From positions 915,685-979,684 of the forward strand of contig VYZB01000172.1 in assembly GCA_013397455.1 (NCBI GenBank): a stretch of DNA of 64,000 nucleotides. The letters run 5' to 3'. The stretch is from Crotophaga sulcirostris (taxonomy: Eukaryota; Chordata; Aves; Cuculiformes; Crotophagidae). The notes under the pieces are model-generated. The model was not told the origin of the DNA, made no database searches, and worked only from the letters and a program-made list of their open reading frames with translations. The position numbers and the translations under genes are program-made. Below, piece by piece: positions 49,086-62,393 of the stretch (positions within the stretch are counted from its first letter, which is position 1; each line of letters opens with the position of its first letter).

Positions 49086-51588
49086 GAGGAGTCTTAATGA
49101 ACCAACACAGTGGACACAAAGATGAATGCCACACTGCCAACTTTCAGTGCTTTAAAACTTCATTAAGATAATGTACAATGGCTTTCCATTTCCTTATCCT
49201 ACAAAGCTGGATTCAATTTATAGTTGCCATTATCTAGGTTCCCTAGGTCACTTTCAAAGCACACTTTAAAATCTTAGGTTTTCTTTTAAGCTGCTCATGT
49301 TTTGAAAAAAACAAAAAAACCCAACTAAAAATACCACCAAAAAACCCCCAATAACACTGAAAAACATATCAACGACAACCACTGCGACACAATACTCACA
49401 AGGATGTGTAACAACACCTGGTTTGGGAACAGAAGAAATGCAATTGCTTGGGCTGGATCTTTCCTTATGCACTTTTGGGTTTTTTTGACCTTGGATATGT
49501 TACCTTCTACTTTCATGTCTATCTCTATTTCTTTCGACACTACTACAGAGATTATGTACATACTGAAGTATTTCATTATAAGGTCACAAACTCAATCCAT
49601 TTCTGTGACCTCAAAGAGCAGTTTCACGAAACCTCAGAGGCCTCTCACCTATTCCAAGGTAGCTTTGCCTTTGAAAAATGTCATCTCATAGCATTTCTCA
49701 AGGCATCCAAGCCTTTCTCTTGTGCAGAAGCAGAAGAATGAGACACAGATCATTCTCTGTTGGGGTTACAATCCTGCAGGCACAGATTAACCCAAACTCA
49801 CATCTCCTTTCCTTCTCTGTCTCCCATCAGCATCTCTTATATATTCTGAGTCATAGCTTACAGTAGTTATTACATGGATCTGCAACACATTCCCTCCCCT
49901 CCCATTCCCAGCAGCGACAGTGTACCCTCAGTACACACTGAAATGCACTTAAATACTGTATTTGGTACTGCAACACAAGGAGATACCACAATTTATGACA
50001 ATTTTTGCTTGGGGTTCAATATTGGTACCAGAAAACTCAACACTGCAAAGCATTCCTGATGGTCCTAACTCCTCTAGGCTGTAATAGAAAAAAAATTCCC
50101 GTACCATATAAAACAGAATTGCAAAAGGTAAGTTCTTTTCAGCCAAGTGTGTTCTAGGTACTGGGCAGTTTATGCTGTTGCCAGAGCCTTGAGAGAGCTG
50201 TTTCCCCAATAAAATTAGCATATAGGACTACCCTAGATGCATCCTGTAAACTATTAACACTTAAAACTTATTTGAAGCTTGTAGACATTTCTTCTCTTTC
50301 TCTCTCTTTAAAACACATCAAAATATTTAACTGACCCTAAATGTAGGGTTAGTTTTCCCCTTTCCTTCTCTCTCCCCCTGAAAAATTCAGGAACTTGTAA
50401 TTCTGGAGATTTACCAGAGTGAAACTTGCTGTATGCAAAACTTGGATTTCACTTTATTCAAAAAATATCTGTATGTCACATAAAACTTTAAAAAAATTAA
50501 ACATTTTATTCTGAAGGATCTCACAAACTCTGTCTCTGTTCTTCAAGTCTAAGGTTAACTAAAATACAGTGTGGCATTAGAAAATCCTCCCCTTTTCTGT
50601 TTTTCCAACCATAAACCCTTTCCTTGTCTCTTGCTTTATATTGGCCTCCTCCTTTCCAGTCTCCACACCTGTTCCACTTCTTTCCTCTCTGGCTGACACA
50701 CTGAGAATAATCACAAAGAAGTGATTACCTCCGCTGACACTGCTGCCACATCACTTCATCCCTTGAACTCCCTTATCAAAGTGCTTTTGTAAAATTTCCA
50801 GCCTTAAGTGTACTCATTCAAGGCTCTTCAGTTACACCAGAAGTGTACCAAAACCCATCTTCCAGAATCTTCTTACACTCCATTGCATTCACATTTTACT
50901 CACCCCTTTCAGTCACAACTCCATAAGGTCTCTCCTGCTGTGTCCTCAGACAGGGCTCCCACCAAACTTCAGTTCACCTTCCCTCATCTGCAATGTACTC
51001 AGACCCTTTTAAGACATCTTGATCTGAACAGTGGTCATCACAAACACCTGGCAGACCAATACATTTGGAATGCCAAGGGAAGAGGGGAAGAACAAAAACA
51101 TTCAAATGGAAAAACCCATGTTCAGACCTCTGAGTAACATCCAACAAACAACACTGAAAGGAGGTGAACTTAAGAAATGCTTTCTCCTGAGTTTACCTCT
51201 ATCTCTGCTTTCAGTGACACTGCCTTTGCCCTCCTCAGATACATCATTGCCTTGTTCCAGCTGCACCAAGCAGAATGAAGAGGCCTCAGGGGCAGTGGTC
51301 ATTTTGAATCTGAAAAATCTTGAGTTGGTCCAGACTGCAATAGAAGGTGAGGTGACAGAAAAGGCTATATTTTTATTTATCTCTAATTTAAGTATCTTAA
51401 GATCAAATTAATAAACTAGTCCAAAAAACACGTGTGATAAAATGAGAAGTCACTCTTCTTCACAACAAAACCTGTCACTGATTACTTGTCTTCCCCTCCA
51501 CTTGCTAATATCTGTCTCCTCAGCACACATTTCAAACCTGCTTCTCATCACAGTACCCCAGCATAAATGCAGCATGCAAAGAACCTAA
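49086..51588. other. non-coding DNA, nothing recognised
   Basis: No gene or interspersed repeat is recognised. Several 60-126-codon frames overlap on both strands with no motif. Confidence 0.5.
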
Positions 51589-52067
51589 TCCTAATGGTTG
51601 ATATGGCAGAAGCCAGGCTGCTGAAAAAGGCAGTCTAAACTTGAGGCGAGGTCTATCCATGGTGATTACTACTTCTTGCCACACATCTTCAGAGCAGCAG
51701 CAGACAGGGTCTTCAGACTTGAAGGTCTCATGGTGATGGAAGCATCTGGCACACAGCTCCTGCCATCGGGCACGTTACTCCCTTGTAGAGCCACACTCTG
51801 ACTCAGTGCCCTTGCAACGTCTTTAAAAACGGAGACAGAGCCTTTTTGAAAAAAACAGACATTACAGCCTCATGTTTACATGGACAAACATGCACTGCTC
51901 ATTTCTCCCAGCCGAACTTATGAAACTGAATTTAAAATCACACATGAACAGCATCGGCCTCTCTCCTGTCAAGAGCAGAATCACCCTGATGGCAGCAGTG
52001 CTTGCAGACTCCAGGGCAAGTATTCAAATACTTCAGATGCCGCAGCATAAAAAACTAGAAGCAGAAC
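51589..52067 (+). repeat. inverted duplication, left arm (479 bp)
   Basis: The left arm starts TCCTAATGG and ends AGAAGCAGAAC. Its reverse complement recurs at 55005-55483. My base-by-base alignment gives 39 mismatches in 479 positions with no gap (about 92%). By section: 22 mismatches in the first 132 bp, 2 in the 186 bp of 51801-51986, and 7 in the last 57 bp. It contains TGACTCA (AP-1 consensus) at 51799-51805, preserved in the other arm. No similarity to CR1, MIR or the LTRs here is seen. The frame open at 51872-52174 is not supported as coding, because mismatches between the arms show no codon-position bias. Confidence 0.93.
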
Positions 52068-55004
52068 GGATCATCATCCCAAAAATCACTCCATTTTTTT
52101 TCTTCTTCCTTAGGAGCTTCAGTTTTGGTCTAGAAAAAATTTTTACAGTTCAGGTCTTCGTTATTTTTTCTTAACCTATTTACTGATTAGCCTGACTCTT
52201 CATTTAGAATAGGTTTCAAAATGAAGAAGTAGATCAATGCATTTGCAGAAGAATGATTTGGTCCTAATTTCAAGTTATTGAAGTTGCATCTAGATAATGA
52301 AATTTGTGTTGAGATTTTCTGTGTGGAGATTTTCTGTGTGAAGGTTTACGGCTTTGAGAATTTTATGAGTAAGTTGCAAATATCCCTTCACTGGAAATGA
52401 TATAATGGAGCTAGTAAAAAAGTAAAAATGGTATACATTTTCCTAATTTATACTTTTTTGTGGTTTTTTTCCCCACAGTGCTGTAAATTTTCAAAACATT
52501 TATTACATGTGTACCTGTCTAATGCCTCTTTCCTCAGCTGATTTGCTTTCCATCACTATGAGCTGTTGGGTCCAAAGCTGCCTGTCATCTAATTGCGATA
52601 AAAATGATTCTTTCACATCATTGAGTCAGAAGACAACTTTAAAATTCATTTCTTCCTACAGTGAGATTCAGTAGCCTTTGATTTTAAGGAGAGAGAGGAA
52701 TCCAAGGTGCAACCAATGAATTAAGGGACCTCTTGATCATTGATGACAATAGTATTTACGGTGTAACACAAAGAGGTTCAGTGCTGGTTGGCTGCTGTGT
52801 AAATGCTTTCTGCAGTACTTTCCAGTCAAAAGCTTGTGGAGCATGGGAGATGAAGCTGGTATGGATTTCTTAAGATGAACTTCTCTCATGAGGAAAATAA
52901 AGCTAGCAAACTGTGGCTCTGAGTCCATGAAGTGCAGCAAATTATCAGGCACACAAATGGACTTCTCTTGGCTTCCCTTTCGCTCTGTCTGAAAAACCGG
53001 GTAAAAGCAATACTGTAGGCAGAAGGAAAAAAGTACTTTTGGCAGCATCAGTGAATCATGGTGAATACATTCCACAGCTGGACCGCTTTGTATGGAATGG
53101 ATTATCAGATTCCTTTTAAAACTTGTTTCTTCTACATGAGTACTTGTCAGACAGCAACTTGCACAAAGATTGAAGTGAATAATTCATCTACTATTTCAGA
53201 ACAGCTTAGCGAATTTTCAAAGACTAAAATCACACAGGAACCTATCAATTTAACTATGTTCAGCTTGATACATAACTTCTGCTTCCCAGAAGAGATAGGT
53301 GAATTGAGGTTAATTGCATTTATATTGTCTTTAAGCTTTGATTTTCTGCATATTGTGAAGGAGGGGTTATATATGAGGGTGGAAATGAGATTTGATTTTG
53401 ATAAGACCTTATTTCTAATTAATTAAATCTGCTAGATTTAAGAAATGCAGAGAAAAACACCCCAAGCCTCTCTACACTCCTGAGAGTCTGTAAGTTTAAG
53501 TTCTTCATGTATATTTTGACGCTCTGGGTCTATCTGATTGTCATGAGGAGTACGCTTTGTGTTTTTTGCATAGTTACCCAGTGTTTTCATAGAATCATCA
53601 CATTTGGGTTTGAAGGGACCATGTCTCTCTCTAGTAACGTGAGCTGTAAGAGCCAAAATTTTAAAAAGACTTTGGAAGAACCTAACTCCAGTGACCATCT
53701 GCTTGTACATTCTTGAATGAGGCTGGGTTGAGCCTTGGTTCAGTTACAAACCTCCCCCTGAAGAAATCTCTTTGTCTGGGATAAGTGATGCAGAAGGTTG
53801 AGGGTGAGCCTTGTGGCCCTTTTTGAACCAACAGGCTGCCTTTTCATCCTGCCTGCTTTTTTGCCCTTGAACTGCAGGAGAAAGGGTGCAGTAGAATCAC
53901 AAGAAATGGAAAAACTCTTAATGTACACTTCTAGTTTTAGCAGTAAGTATGTATTAATGTGTATAACTTACTACGGTTTTCATAACGATAGAGTGCCCTT
54001 AGAGTGTGCTTGCCTGTACACAGTCAGTCTTTGATGACTTGTTCCACGTTCATTTGTTTTGTTAAAAACCTTTATACAGCTGTAGATCTCCTTCTGTCAA
54101 ATGTTTAGCACCTGCAGCTGTGGAAGTTCAGTAGCAGCCAGGAGTGTTTAGCACTCAGGAGATCAAGAACTCCGTGCCTAGGTCTTCTCACTGATGAAGA
54201 AAAATGCACAAACATGAACACAGCATGCATATGATATCAAACTATTTAAGAGCTAAGTACTAGTCATATTGTGTGTTATTAACCTAAGAATGCATGGTTA
54301 ATAGACACACAAATTTTGGGAGCAGAGGCACTGTAATTTCTAATAAAACTTGGTTTAGTTTTTGAGAAAATGTAGATACAAATCCAATTTTTCCAGTAAG
54401 CAGAAGCTTACAAAAAAAAGTAAATTTTCATAAATCACTGAGGCATTTTTTGATTTGAAATGTGGGAAAACATCATGTTTACATTATGTAAAATGTTTGT
54501 GACTTTCTTATTTATTCTGGATTCTTCATGATGATCCCATAGGCAGTGTGAATAATTTGCTCATGCCAACACCTCAAAAGTAGGTAGGAGTCTCATAGTG
54601 ATGGCATAGGATAGGTAGAAGTCTCATGATTTCAGGCAATCACTCTAGTTACTAATAAAATAATTCTCTACCACAAATGGTGACAATCCAGTGACACCTT
54701 CCAAAAGCTGGTACAGAATATTCTGTTGGAAAATAAATTCACCAGCCAGAGCACACAGGCTCTTGCAAATGAATCAACACTGAAAGTATGTGTGTTAGAG
54801 TAGCTACCCAAGCTGATGTTAATAGAAAACATCAAGCCCCTTAAAATCCTTAAATCCACTTCAGTGGATATTGATTTGGGTAATAAGAAATATTTCCTTA
54901 GGGAAACACTTAATAAAAGAGCTTAAAGGCAAGAAGAAGTGATTTTGCAGTGCAGTGAGTGTGAAGAAAGAGAATATTTAAGCAAGGAGCAATCTCTGTA
55001 ATTA
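52068..55004. other. spacer of the inverted duplication (2937 bp)
   Basis: Holds no recognised gene. A 14-bp unit (GAGATTTTCTGTGT) is duplicated in tandem near 52311-52340. A weak CR1 tail occurs at 53587-53627. Imperfect direct repeats of TAGGTAGGAGTCTCAT occur near 54581 and 54613. Frames of 112 and 122 codons (52737-53075 minus, 53058-53426 plus) have no domain signature. If the arms are transposon termini this would be its body, but no transposase text is visible. Confidence 0.6.
53587..53627 (-). mobile_element. possible CR1 3' tail remnant
   Basis: CATAGAATCAT followed by TTTGGGTTTGAAGGGACC matches the reverse complement of a CR1 3' terminus, where GGTTTGGGTTGGAAGGGACC is usual. The match fades after about 40 bp, so it is either very short or chance. 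Confidence 0.45.
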
Positions 55005-55483
55005 GTTGTGTTTCTAATTTTTTATGCTATGGCATCTGAAGTATTTGAGTACTTGCCTTGGAGTCTGCAAGCACTGCTGCCATCGGGGTGATTCTGCTCT
55101 TGACAGGAGAGAGGCCGATGCTGTTCATGTGTGATTGTAAATTCAGTTTCATAAGTTCGGCTGGGAGAAATGAGCAGTGCATGTTTGTCCATGTAAACAT
55201 GAGGCTGTAATGTCTGGTTTTTTCAAAAAGGCTCTGTCTCCGTTTTTAAAGACGTTGCAAGGGCACTGAGTCAGCGTGTGACTCTACAAGGGAGGAACGT
55301 GCCCAGTGGCAGGAGCTGTGTGCCAGGTTCTTCCATCACCATGAGACCTTCAAGTCTGAAGACCCTGTCTGCTGCTGCTCTGAAGACACTTGGTAAGAAA
55401 CAAGAATCATTATGGGCAGACCTCGCCTCGAGTTTAGACTGCCTTTTTTAGTAGCCCAGTTTCTGCCACATCATCCATCAGGA
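55005..55483 (-). repeat. inverted duplication, right arm (479 bp)
   Basis: Reverse complement of 51589-52067, same length, no indels. The 60 bases at 55141-55200 are identical to the other arm. On the plus strand it has TGAGTCA at 55267-55273. A short reading frame begins at ATG 55341, MRPSSLKTLSAAALK, with GGTAAG at 55392-55397 shortly after. In the left arm the equivalent of GGTAAG is GGCAAG. The outer border is sharp near 55483 and the inner border near 55005. Confidence 0.93.
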
Positions 55484-58400
55484 ACCAGAAACAGAGGGAC
55501 TGAAGTACCTTTTGGTTGACATTTCATGAGGCAGCATGTAACTTGGTTAGTTCCACAAAAGCAAGCTGCTTTTTTATACTCTAAAAGTCTAAGCTCCTCA
55601 TTACACTGATTCAGAGGGAAGATTACAAATAACCAGTTGTATGCACTATCTGCATTCACTGAAATGGAAAAAAAATGTGAGTGTTTGATAAACACACAGA
55701 TGTAATTATCACTTCAGATTTTTCAGCTAAAGCTGAAGAAATTTTTTACTTTCTCTGCAATGCAGACACAGATATGCAATAGCCATGATATTCCTTGGAC
55801 ACTGCCCTCCAGTTCTTTGCTCACCCAATACAAAAAAATACTTCAATTGTTATTTTGGATAAACATACTTAATATCTGAAAAAATGTTTTCTTATTTATT
55901 TCACTGCAAAAAATGCAAATAAAATTCATCTGATTGCTGCTGTCCTTAGATCTCTTGTAGTAGCATAAAAAGGCAAGAAGAAACCAAGACAAATTATCAT
56001 ATAATTCAATTGGGTACCCCTTTCTCCTGCACCTCAGAACAGCCCTTTGCTGAAGTACTAGCTGAATTCTATCTTTTCTGAAAGCATTACTGAAACATTA
56101 AGAATAACATACACAAAGGATATATGTTAGCAGCTCTGCATCAGCTTTCACAGGGCATACCACACAGTTTCTAAATAACAGCATTTAGACTTTGTGGGGA
56201 ATGTTGTAAACAGTATTTGAAAAAGTCAGAATTTTTAAACATTTGCACTTTTAAAATCTAACTATTAAAAAATAAATCCGGTGGTTCCTTAACTTTTCCC
56301 CTTTATTCCTGTTAAAACAGAAATTATAATGCAAAATTACAGCATAAAACATTTATATTTCTGTGCTTTCCTATGCATGCAAAATGTATTTTTCTGTCTT
56401 TTTCAGAGGTGGCACCTTAGGGCTCAGACATGCAACCACATTACCATGGTCCTATAAGCACTAAAAATAGCTGATAGCCATGCTCTAATACCAGGAAAAA
56501 ACGCAAGGTAAGATAACTCTGCTGAAACATCCTTTATTAAACCAACTTCCCCTGCGTTTGCCCTGGGCAAAGAGCACACTTGGAGACATGCAGAAATGTC
56601 ATAGCTCAGTCCCATGCCTGAACACTTGGCCTTGACTGTGTGGTTATCAGACAACTGCTAACTGGACTCAGGAACGGCGTAAAAAGACAAATATCTCTGT
56701 TCCTGGCCTCCACCTAAAACCCAGACATCAAACAGGCTGGGGGCTCTGTAGGTGCAGCATTTCTCTACTGTTTGAACTAATCGTTAGAGACAAAAGCAGA
56801 AATCTGTAGCGTGGTTCTATAATTGGAGAAGCATCACACTACCGACCTGCACAAGAACCTCTACCCTACCGCTAGGCTCAAGCATAGGCTGGGACTCAGC
56901 TCAGGGTTAGGGAAACCAATGGCTGAAGAGCACGCCTCATTGTTCCAAGTGGATCTTTTTTCAAGGATACATGTAAACACACAGTCAATGTTGTCATTTA
57001 TATTTCCTTATTATAAATCCAACTAAATCACATTTAGACATATACCACCTCCCTCTGACTTTTTTTCCTCACAGGGCCATCTGTAGCCTCTGGATTCCCA
57101 ACTTGCTTTTCTTGGAATGCAGCTAAGCTCTACAAAAACTAACTGGGTAGTATACTACTCAAAATGAAACTTTCCTATATCACTCCCAGAACACCTACCA
57201 AGCAGTTCATGTCTTCTCTCCTTTCCATCTCTTCCTTTCTTTTGGCCACAGACAAGACTGACAGTATAAAACAGAGCAGCAAAAAGTTACACCACCACCC
57301 AAAAATATAATTAAAACTTTAATAGTTAAGAACTCCTTCTTAGACAGACTTGAGAATGAAACTGGCAGTGTACAACTTGGGGTAGAAATATTCAGGTGCC
57401 AAGGGAATGTATTTTGTCTGTATTAAAAGTTGTATAAGAGAAGACTGAACAGCTGCCAGCTCCATTATGCACCTGAAAGCCATAGTTTATATTTTAAAAA
57501 TATTTTCGTTAAGACAAGTAATAAAAAATTACTCAAATATATCCAGCATTATCTGTTAAATGCTAAAGCTTTCAAGTGACCTTTACTTTCTGTTGTTAAT
57601 TATGCATCAGGCAACACAGTCTTCCAATTTCCTACTAAGACATAATAAATCAATACAGATACCTTCCCCAAGAAATAACAGACTTAACAACAGTGTAAGT
57701 CTGTTGACAGCACTGAATACTAAATTCTGAAATAATCCACTGGAAGAAGCAGTGTCTCCAATACTGTTGGCTTAAGAGTTAGGCAGTAATTGCACCTGAT
57801 GAGTACAAGATACTCAGTTGTTCCCAGGATGAAACTATTTGTTGCCACTGAAGATCATGAGATTATTATTATTTATCAAGTGTCAATGAGATAAAACTGT
57901 AATATATGCAAACACAACACATTTCTCCCAAGGTCTTTACAGTACACATTAGAGAGATAATACAGTTTATCACATCACAGCAAGTAATTAGATAAACTCA
58001 CTTCAAATCAGGATCTTTTCCTTGGGAGTCACTGTTTGTTCTAAGGATGCAGAGAGACCGGTTTTGCAAACCACAATTCTGAACCCAAGGAACTACCTTT
58101 ATTTCCTAAGGCCACTGCTGAGTCCCTGTTCCACAAAAGATTTTGGATTATAGAAGTATATTAAATATATTGTAGGTTTGGAGATTCCTAGCTTGGTAAA
58201 CTACTACAACAAACAGTATATTCAAATCCATTTTTTTTTTCAGATCATCTATTTGTAAGTTAAGGACAGGATTGGTAGCAATGCCTTTATGCCAAAATTC
58301 TTCAATTTACAAAATTCAAAGTCTATTTGTTGCTTCACTGTTCTCGTATCTTTTCATTTCCAAGATGATGTTAGTTTCCCTGGCAGCACAGTTCTGTTAA

Positions 58401-61400
58401 GGAGAAAATTATAGCCACAAACTAAGTAAGCTTTTGATCAACATTATCACAAAGTGATAATACTGACTGACAGCAAGAACCGTGCATGTTAAACACAAGC
58501 TTTAAGAGAATTCTTATCACATCACTTGTTTCTGCTTTTATTTAGTGAAGTCTATGCATATTTCTCTATATCCAACCATATTACACTATTTTATATCAAT
58601 CACTGTACTAATCATATGCTGTGCCTGTAACCTTCGCTTAAAGATAACTATTCTTATTTAGTTTCTAATAATTTTTTTTAGGTTTGACTAAATACTTATT
58701 GTAGCTATTTTTCCAGTCTGGTCTGAAAAGGAAGGTAGTCTTGAATGAATTTGTTGATTCCTAATAGGTAGGTATTCCTTCTTACCACTCACCACATTCC
58801 AGACTAGAATATTTTAACTCTTTCTTTACTTGACCAGTTTTGACCTGTACTAATACCGAATACTCTGCAGAATAAAGCAAGCACAGAGTCCTGAAAATTC
58901 CTTCTTTCTTCCAAGTCTGCCATTAGACTGTCATTTAGGTATGAAGCTGTATGCAGAGCCTTTCACCTACGCTCAACAGCCACTGTAGAAATGCACAAGA
59001 AAACTACGTGGGGGTGGTATTGCTACTGTTCCCTGGGCTTACAGGAACACATTTTGGGGGATATAGTAATAAAACCAGTAATCTTACAAATTTTAGTTGC
59101 CTTGAGGATTAAAAGGAACTCAGTAGTTCAGCGTAGCAATTGTGATAGTTGGCACATGTATCTGAAGTCCCTTTCCATATCTGACCTTCTGCCTCTGTCT
59201 TTGTGTGAATGTATACCAATGCACAAATAACAGCTTCCCATGCTCGTCAATATCTTATACTTGTTTGGCAAACAAAAACAAAGGGTTGCCCGAAAAGGAA
59301 AAGAGAAACAAATCCCGAAAGATAATTAACATCGTCAATGGTCTTAAGGAGAGCCAAAAATTCCAAGCCTCTGACAGAGCCTGAGGAAACCCTGGTGTAG
59401 CAGCACTGCCAGAATCATCAGCAAGGCCATGACTACTTTTTAGACCTTTAGTGGGAAAAGGCAGCTCTGAACACAAACTGCAGTGGGCAAGAAAGGATAT
59501 TCAACAGTTTAGAGCTGCCATGAAGATTCTGCAAGCCCATAGAAGTCATAAGGGTACCTGCTGAGCCAGAAGATGAATGCAGAACAGATGCAGGAGGAGC
59601 ACGTCTACCTCCCACCAGCTGCTCCCATTTCACAATGCCACAGGAGAAAAACAGCAGCCAGAGGACTCCAGGAAACCCCATGTCCTCACCCAACACACAG
59701 CCTCATCCCTTCAGGATACCCCTTTCCACAGTCCCCACCCAAAATGTCATGATAACTGAGAGCTAATTGGAAAAATAATTAGTCAATTAGTTCAAGTGGC
59801 CACAGGGTGCTCTGGGGCTTTCCCCTCTCTCTGAGCTGGTGAGGCCCTGCAGAGGCTCTGACAGCCTCAGGAAGGTCAGCCACCACTGCCACGGCCCCAG
59901 GCACAGGGAGGGGAGGAGAAGCTGTCTCCTACCACACCTCAGGGAGACAGCAAACATCCTCCAGGGACTTGGAGGTGGCTGGGTGTGAGATGGGAGTGTT
60001 TCAGGAGTCTTCACTGCCTGTGCCACACCTACCTAAATCACTCAGCTTCATCTTTACACAAAACCACATCATCCACTGGAGAGATATCCCAAACATCCCA
60101 AAGTCTGTTTCAGATAAAGCAGCTTTGGTGATAGCAGGTACACATAGATGTGGTGGATACATGATGTATCCTGCATACAGATACAGCACATAGGAAACCA
60201 GCATCCCTAATCCCTTCTATCACTGTGCCACTGGTATTTTTCAAAATCACTCAGTACATAGGTTTTACTCTGATGACACAGAAGTGTCTGATTAAACTCC
60301 TAATGGTAGTGAAAGCACAGTTATATCAAAATTGCCAAAAGGATTTTCCCACTACCTCATTTTATCTGTCAATAAAAAACAACGATCAACAACCTCCTCC
60401 TTCTCAGTAGACTGAGATGTGCTGTTAACAGGTTACCCAAGCATTTTCATCTGGGAAGAAGTAAAAGAAAAAGAACTGTCTGGCAGTAGGAATATCCATA
60501 TTTTTTCCATGAAGGACTCCGTGCATCAGCAAAAATATTTTAGTTTTTGTTTTTGTTTTTTTTTTTTTTTTTGTAAAATGTTCCAATTATGAGGGAAAAA
60601 TTGTTTTAAAGATAAGAATTGAAGTCATGAGTCTTGCTCAATGTGCATGCAAACAGTAAATGAAGAGAGTCAGTCTCTTCACAAATACAGCATCAATGCC
60701 TCACTATCAACTGAGGTAAAGAGGTTGCAGCCAGCAACAGTTTACCCTGTTCCTCTTCTGAACTGGATTTCGTAAGGAGAAAAACCCAAAGTGAACAAAA
60801 AAACCACAGCCAGTGCCAGTGGCACTTTCTTATACTTTCATCAATTCAGCAAAGCTACAAGGTCATTCTTATGCACCCCAGAGCATTATGGATTAAACCA
60901 CTCCTTCACTGAAGAGCAATTTTTACTGGGAGGATAGGTGAACACTACACATCATTTCAGAAAATGTACTGACTATGGAAGAAAATGAAGAAGCACCTCA
61001 GCATCCAGCAGACTTGACAGTATTTTCCAGCACTGCAAGCAACAAATGTTACTGTTAAGAGAGATCAAGGCAAGGCATTATTTTTTAAAAAACAAGACAC
61101 AAAAGCAGAGTGTTTTTTTCGCTCAACATCACAGATATTTATTTGGAAAACATAAAAGTCAACAAGCTAACATCAAAGTAAAACTACACGGAACTGAAAA
61201 ATTTATGTCTTCAGCATGACTCATGAACCTGTTTCCACTCTTAAATCCCCCGCAAAATTCCCTTTTGCAACCATCATTTTTGTGTTATGATAAAAAGATA
61301 TGTTAAAGCACAAAGATCAGTAAAATGCAACGAACTATTGTGAAATTTCAGGTGCTGATGCACAGCTGCCAAGACAGCAGGCCTTGCTTACCTTTGCAGA

Positions 61401-62191
61401 CCACTACAGATGCTTTAAGTATATGAAGGAAGTTAGCAAAAAGAATGAAACTTTACCCATTTTAATATTCACAGAATCTTGTGACAAAGTGATTTCTCTA
61501 GCCCCTGTTTTCCATCCTTCACAACAGAGGCCATAGGATTTTTTCATTCAGAAACTCAGTTGTCCTAGAAAGTGTAATGAATTATTTTTAATCCTCAAGG
61601 ATGATTAATACCTTCAGCAGTGAAATTTTTCCATTGGTTAATTAGTGTTAAAACATGTGCTTTAGCTTTAGTCCAAATTTGTTTAGAGTCAGCTTCCAGC
61701 CATCTGATATTGATATTTTTTCATACTTGAAAGGCAGACCCTTTGATTTTTAAATATTTCCTTAGAGTTTGATCAGCCCACCATCAATAACGCCTTTATT
61801 GGCTAAACTCCAAAGATAGAGTTTCTTTAGTCTCTCATTAGAAGGAAAATTTGTTAGGCCTGAGTCACCCTTTTCTCTTGTTTTAGAACTTTTTCTACTA
61901 TCCAACATAGTTTTCAATGCATAAGCCTCAGGACTATCCCAATTATTTCCTCAATTCTCCTATTAATGTCATAGACATATAAATGGTGCTATCTTTTTTC
62001 ACACATCCAAGGATCATATTTGTTTTAATCATTATCCAACACCAGGAATTTTCATCCTGTAAGATATTTAAGCTGAACCATAAGTGCTTTAAGGAGGCAT
62101 TGGCTTCCAAAACCCAAACCTTATAACAGAAGTCTAATTCTGAATGCATCACCTTGTGTTTGGCTCACTTACCATTGCTAAAATGAGACCA
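55484..62191. other. non-coding DNA, no gene recognised
   Basis: A 6.7-kb AT-rich tract. It includes TAATTATGCAT at 57597-57607, a GC-rich but CpG-poor block at 59795-60035, and a T-rich run at 60543-60572 (TTTTTG units then 17 T). Short frames around 59.2-60.4 kb on both strands are mutually overlapping and unrecognised. Confidence 0.5.
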
Positions 62192-62393
62192 GTTCCCTGT
62201 GCTGCTCCCCATAGACTTGTTGTCTAGACCCTTTACCAGCTTCACAGCCCTTCTTTGCACACACTCCAGCATCTCAAAGTCCTTCCTGTAGTGAGGGGCC
62301 CAAAATTGAACACAGAATTCAAGATCCGGTCTCACCGATGCCAAGTACGGGGGGACAATTGCTTCCCTGCTGCTGCTGGCCACACAATATTGG
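62192..62393 (-). mobile_element. CR1 LINE internal fragment
   Basis: Minus-strand CR1 ORF2 piece reading [43 protein letters not shown] and [12 protein letters not shown]. It lacks both the upstream RT and the 3' UTR. The downstream edge near 62192 and the upstream edge near 62393 meet unrelated sequence. It aligns to the same ORF2 region that is whole in the copy at 9.6-10.5 kb. Confidence 0.9.

Noticed and set aside
51872..52174. 100-codon frame in the left arm as a conserved gene
   Set aside because: Differences between the arms show no third-position bias, and the frame continues into a T-run outside the duplicated region.
53058..53426. 122-codon frame inside the inverted-repeat spacer
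   Set aside because: No transposase, RT or other domain signature; AT-rich low-information protein text.
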